Part shown: piece by piece, positions 6,534 to 6,841 of the stretch
Layout: every line of letters starts with the position of its first letter
How positions within the stretch are numbered: the stretch's first letter is position 1
Assembly: GCA_934086255.1 (NCBI GenBank)
Contig: CAKOIB010000061.1
Coordinates: forward strand, 1 to 6,841
Direction of reading: 5' to 3'
DNA length: 6,841 nucleotides
DNA from: an uncultured Bacilli bacterium
GTDB taxonomy: Bacteria; Bacillota_I; Bacilli_A; RF39; UBA660
Notes under the pieces: generated by a model
The model's database searches: none
Told to the model about the DNA's origin: nothing
Seen by the model: the letters and a program-made list of their open reading frames with translations, nothing else
Program-made: the position numbers and the translations under genes

Positions 6534-6841
6534 ATTTCAATTCAACAATATCTTTACCAAATAATGAAGTAGCCAAAATATCACTATCATTATTATTAAA
6601 AGAAGCATCCCTATTCAAAGAAACATTAACATTATCATTAACATTTTCTTCATTAACATAACTATAAACAATTCCATTTTGAATATTTTTTATATATTCA
6701 TTTTTCAATTTATCCCAATCAGAATCATTAATAAATGCTAGTTTATAATTAGTATTCATAATAGAATTAAATACAGATTCAATGCCAGAAATATTGTTAT
6801 CAACATTTTTAAGAATAGAGTCATATTTAACAGATAAAATC
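6532..6841 (-). CDS. dnaX: DNA polymerase III gamma/tau subunit DnaX, C-terminal fragment
   Basis: DnaX is the ATPase of the clamp loader; the long tau form also tethers polymerase. Only the last 102 codons are in the window, entering from the right edge and ending at TAG 6534-6532. They encode the poorly conserved C-terminal region: a helix-like stretch (VKYDSILKNV), FINDSDWDKLKNEYIKNIQN, an Asn/Asp/Val-rich stretch (EENVNDNVNVSLNRD), and the ending LFGKDIVELK, which matches the LFG-D-LVEI ending common in Firmicutes DnaX. The assignment rests on this ending and on position directly before ybaB and recR. The ATPase domain, zinc finger and any tau/gamma frameshift site lie outside the window. 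The ATG at 6759 is an internal methionine, not a separate start: the frame is open to the edge and no Shine-Dalgarno is evident. HolB further along the operon is its partner in the clamp loader. Confidence 0.87.
   Translation of the reverse strand, partial: ILSVKYDSILKNVDNNISGIESVFNSIMNTNYKLAFINDSDWDKLKNEYIKNIQNGIVYSYVNEENVNDNVNVSLNRDASFNNNDSDILATSLFGKDIVELK

Larger units (their letters stand above)
1..6841 (-). other. Single co-directional replication/repair operon, interior part
   Basis: All eight genes run on the minus strand. Junctions from dnaX onward are +11, +4, +36, +13, 0, -4 and +9 bases. No gap is large enough for a promoter plus leader, and I see no stem-loop followed by a T run at any junction, so one transcript through the window is the simplest reading. 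The coding strand carries more G than C, which fits leading-strand orientation. Promoter and terminator would both lie outside the window. Confidence 0.75.

Noticed and set aside
6020..6572. Plus-strand open frames at 6020-6229 and 6207-6572
   Set aside because: They are antisense to recR and ybaB, both clearly recognised families; the frames result from T-ending codon use on the coding strand.
6532..6759. A separate 75-residue gene starting at ATG 6759
   Set aside because: The frame continues upstream to the window edge and its end matches the DnaX C-terminus, so the ATG is internal.
1..6841. Mollicutes genetic code with TGA as Trp
   Set aside because: TGA is the terminator of ybaB, the BofA-like gene and ricT at sensible lengths, and conserved Trp positions use TGG.

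Overview
The window is a dense, strongly AT-rich (by eye about a quarter G+C) stretch of bacterial chromosome in which every gene lies on the minus strand. Trp is written TGG (in mfd, holB and dnaX) and TGA ends three genes, so the standard bacterial code applies, not the Mollicutes TGA=Trp code. Gene content and order, with a BofA-type membrane protein directly after recR and a RicT/YaaT protein after holB, point to a low-GC Firmicute of the Bacilli/Erysipelotrichia/Acholeplasma-like kind. The compact spacing suggests a small, streamlined genome, possibly an uncultured host-associated lineage. That placement is inference.

In transcription order (right to left) the layout is: C-terminal end of dnaX (6841-6532); ybaB/ebfC (6520-6221); recR (6216-5623); a 61-residue BofA-like membrane protein (5586-5401); holB, the DNA polymerase III delta' subunit (5387-4488); ricT/yaaT (4487-3708); pth, peptidyl-tRNA hydrolase (3711-3157); and mfd, transcription-repair coupling factor (3147 to the left edge, open there). 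Junctions run from a 4-base overlap to 36 bases. I see no tRNA, mobile element, CRISPR array, convincing promoter or factor-independent terminator, so the whole window reads as the interior of one operon. Its promoter would lie beyond base 6841, upstream of dnaX.

The genes share a DNA replication and repair theme: clamp-loader subunits (dnaX, holB), recombinational repair (recR with ybaB) and transcription-coupled repair (mfd). RNA and translation functions are interleaved (ricT, an RNase Y specificity factor in Bacillus; pth). In Bacillus subtilis the same genes occur in the same relative order but as three clusters (dnaX-yaaK-recR-yaaL-bofA, holB-yaaT, spoVC/pth-fin-mfd) separated by tmk, yabA and many others. 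Here the intervening genes are absent and the clusters abut.

This is mostly a conserved housekeeping region. I found no clearly new multi-gene system. The points most worth a second look are the minimal BofA-like protein, the condensed operon, the delta' subunit without its zinc-module cysteines, and an Mfd that looks shortened before its RNA-polymerase-binding domain. Ribosome-binding sites also support later starts for holB (ATG 5387) and the BofA-like gene (TTG 5586) than the longest open frames give.
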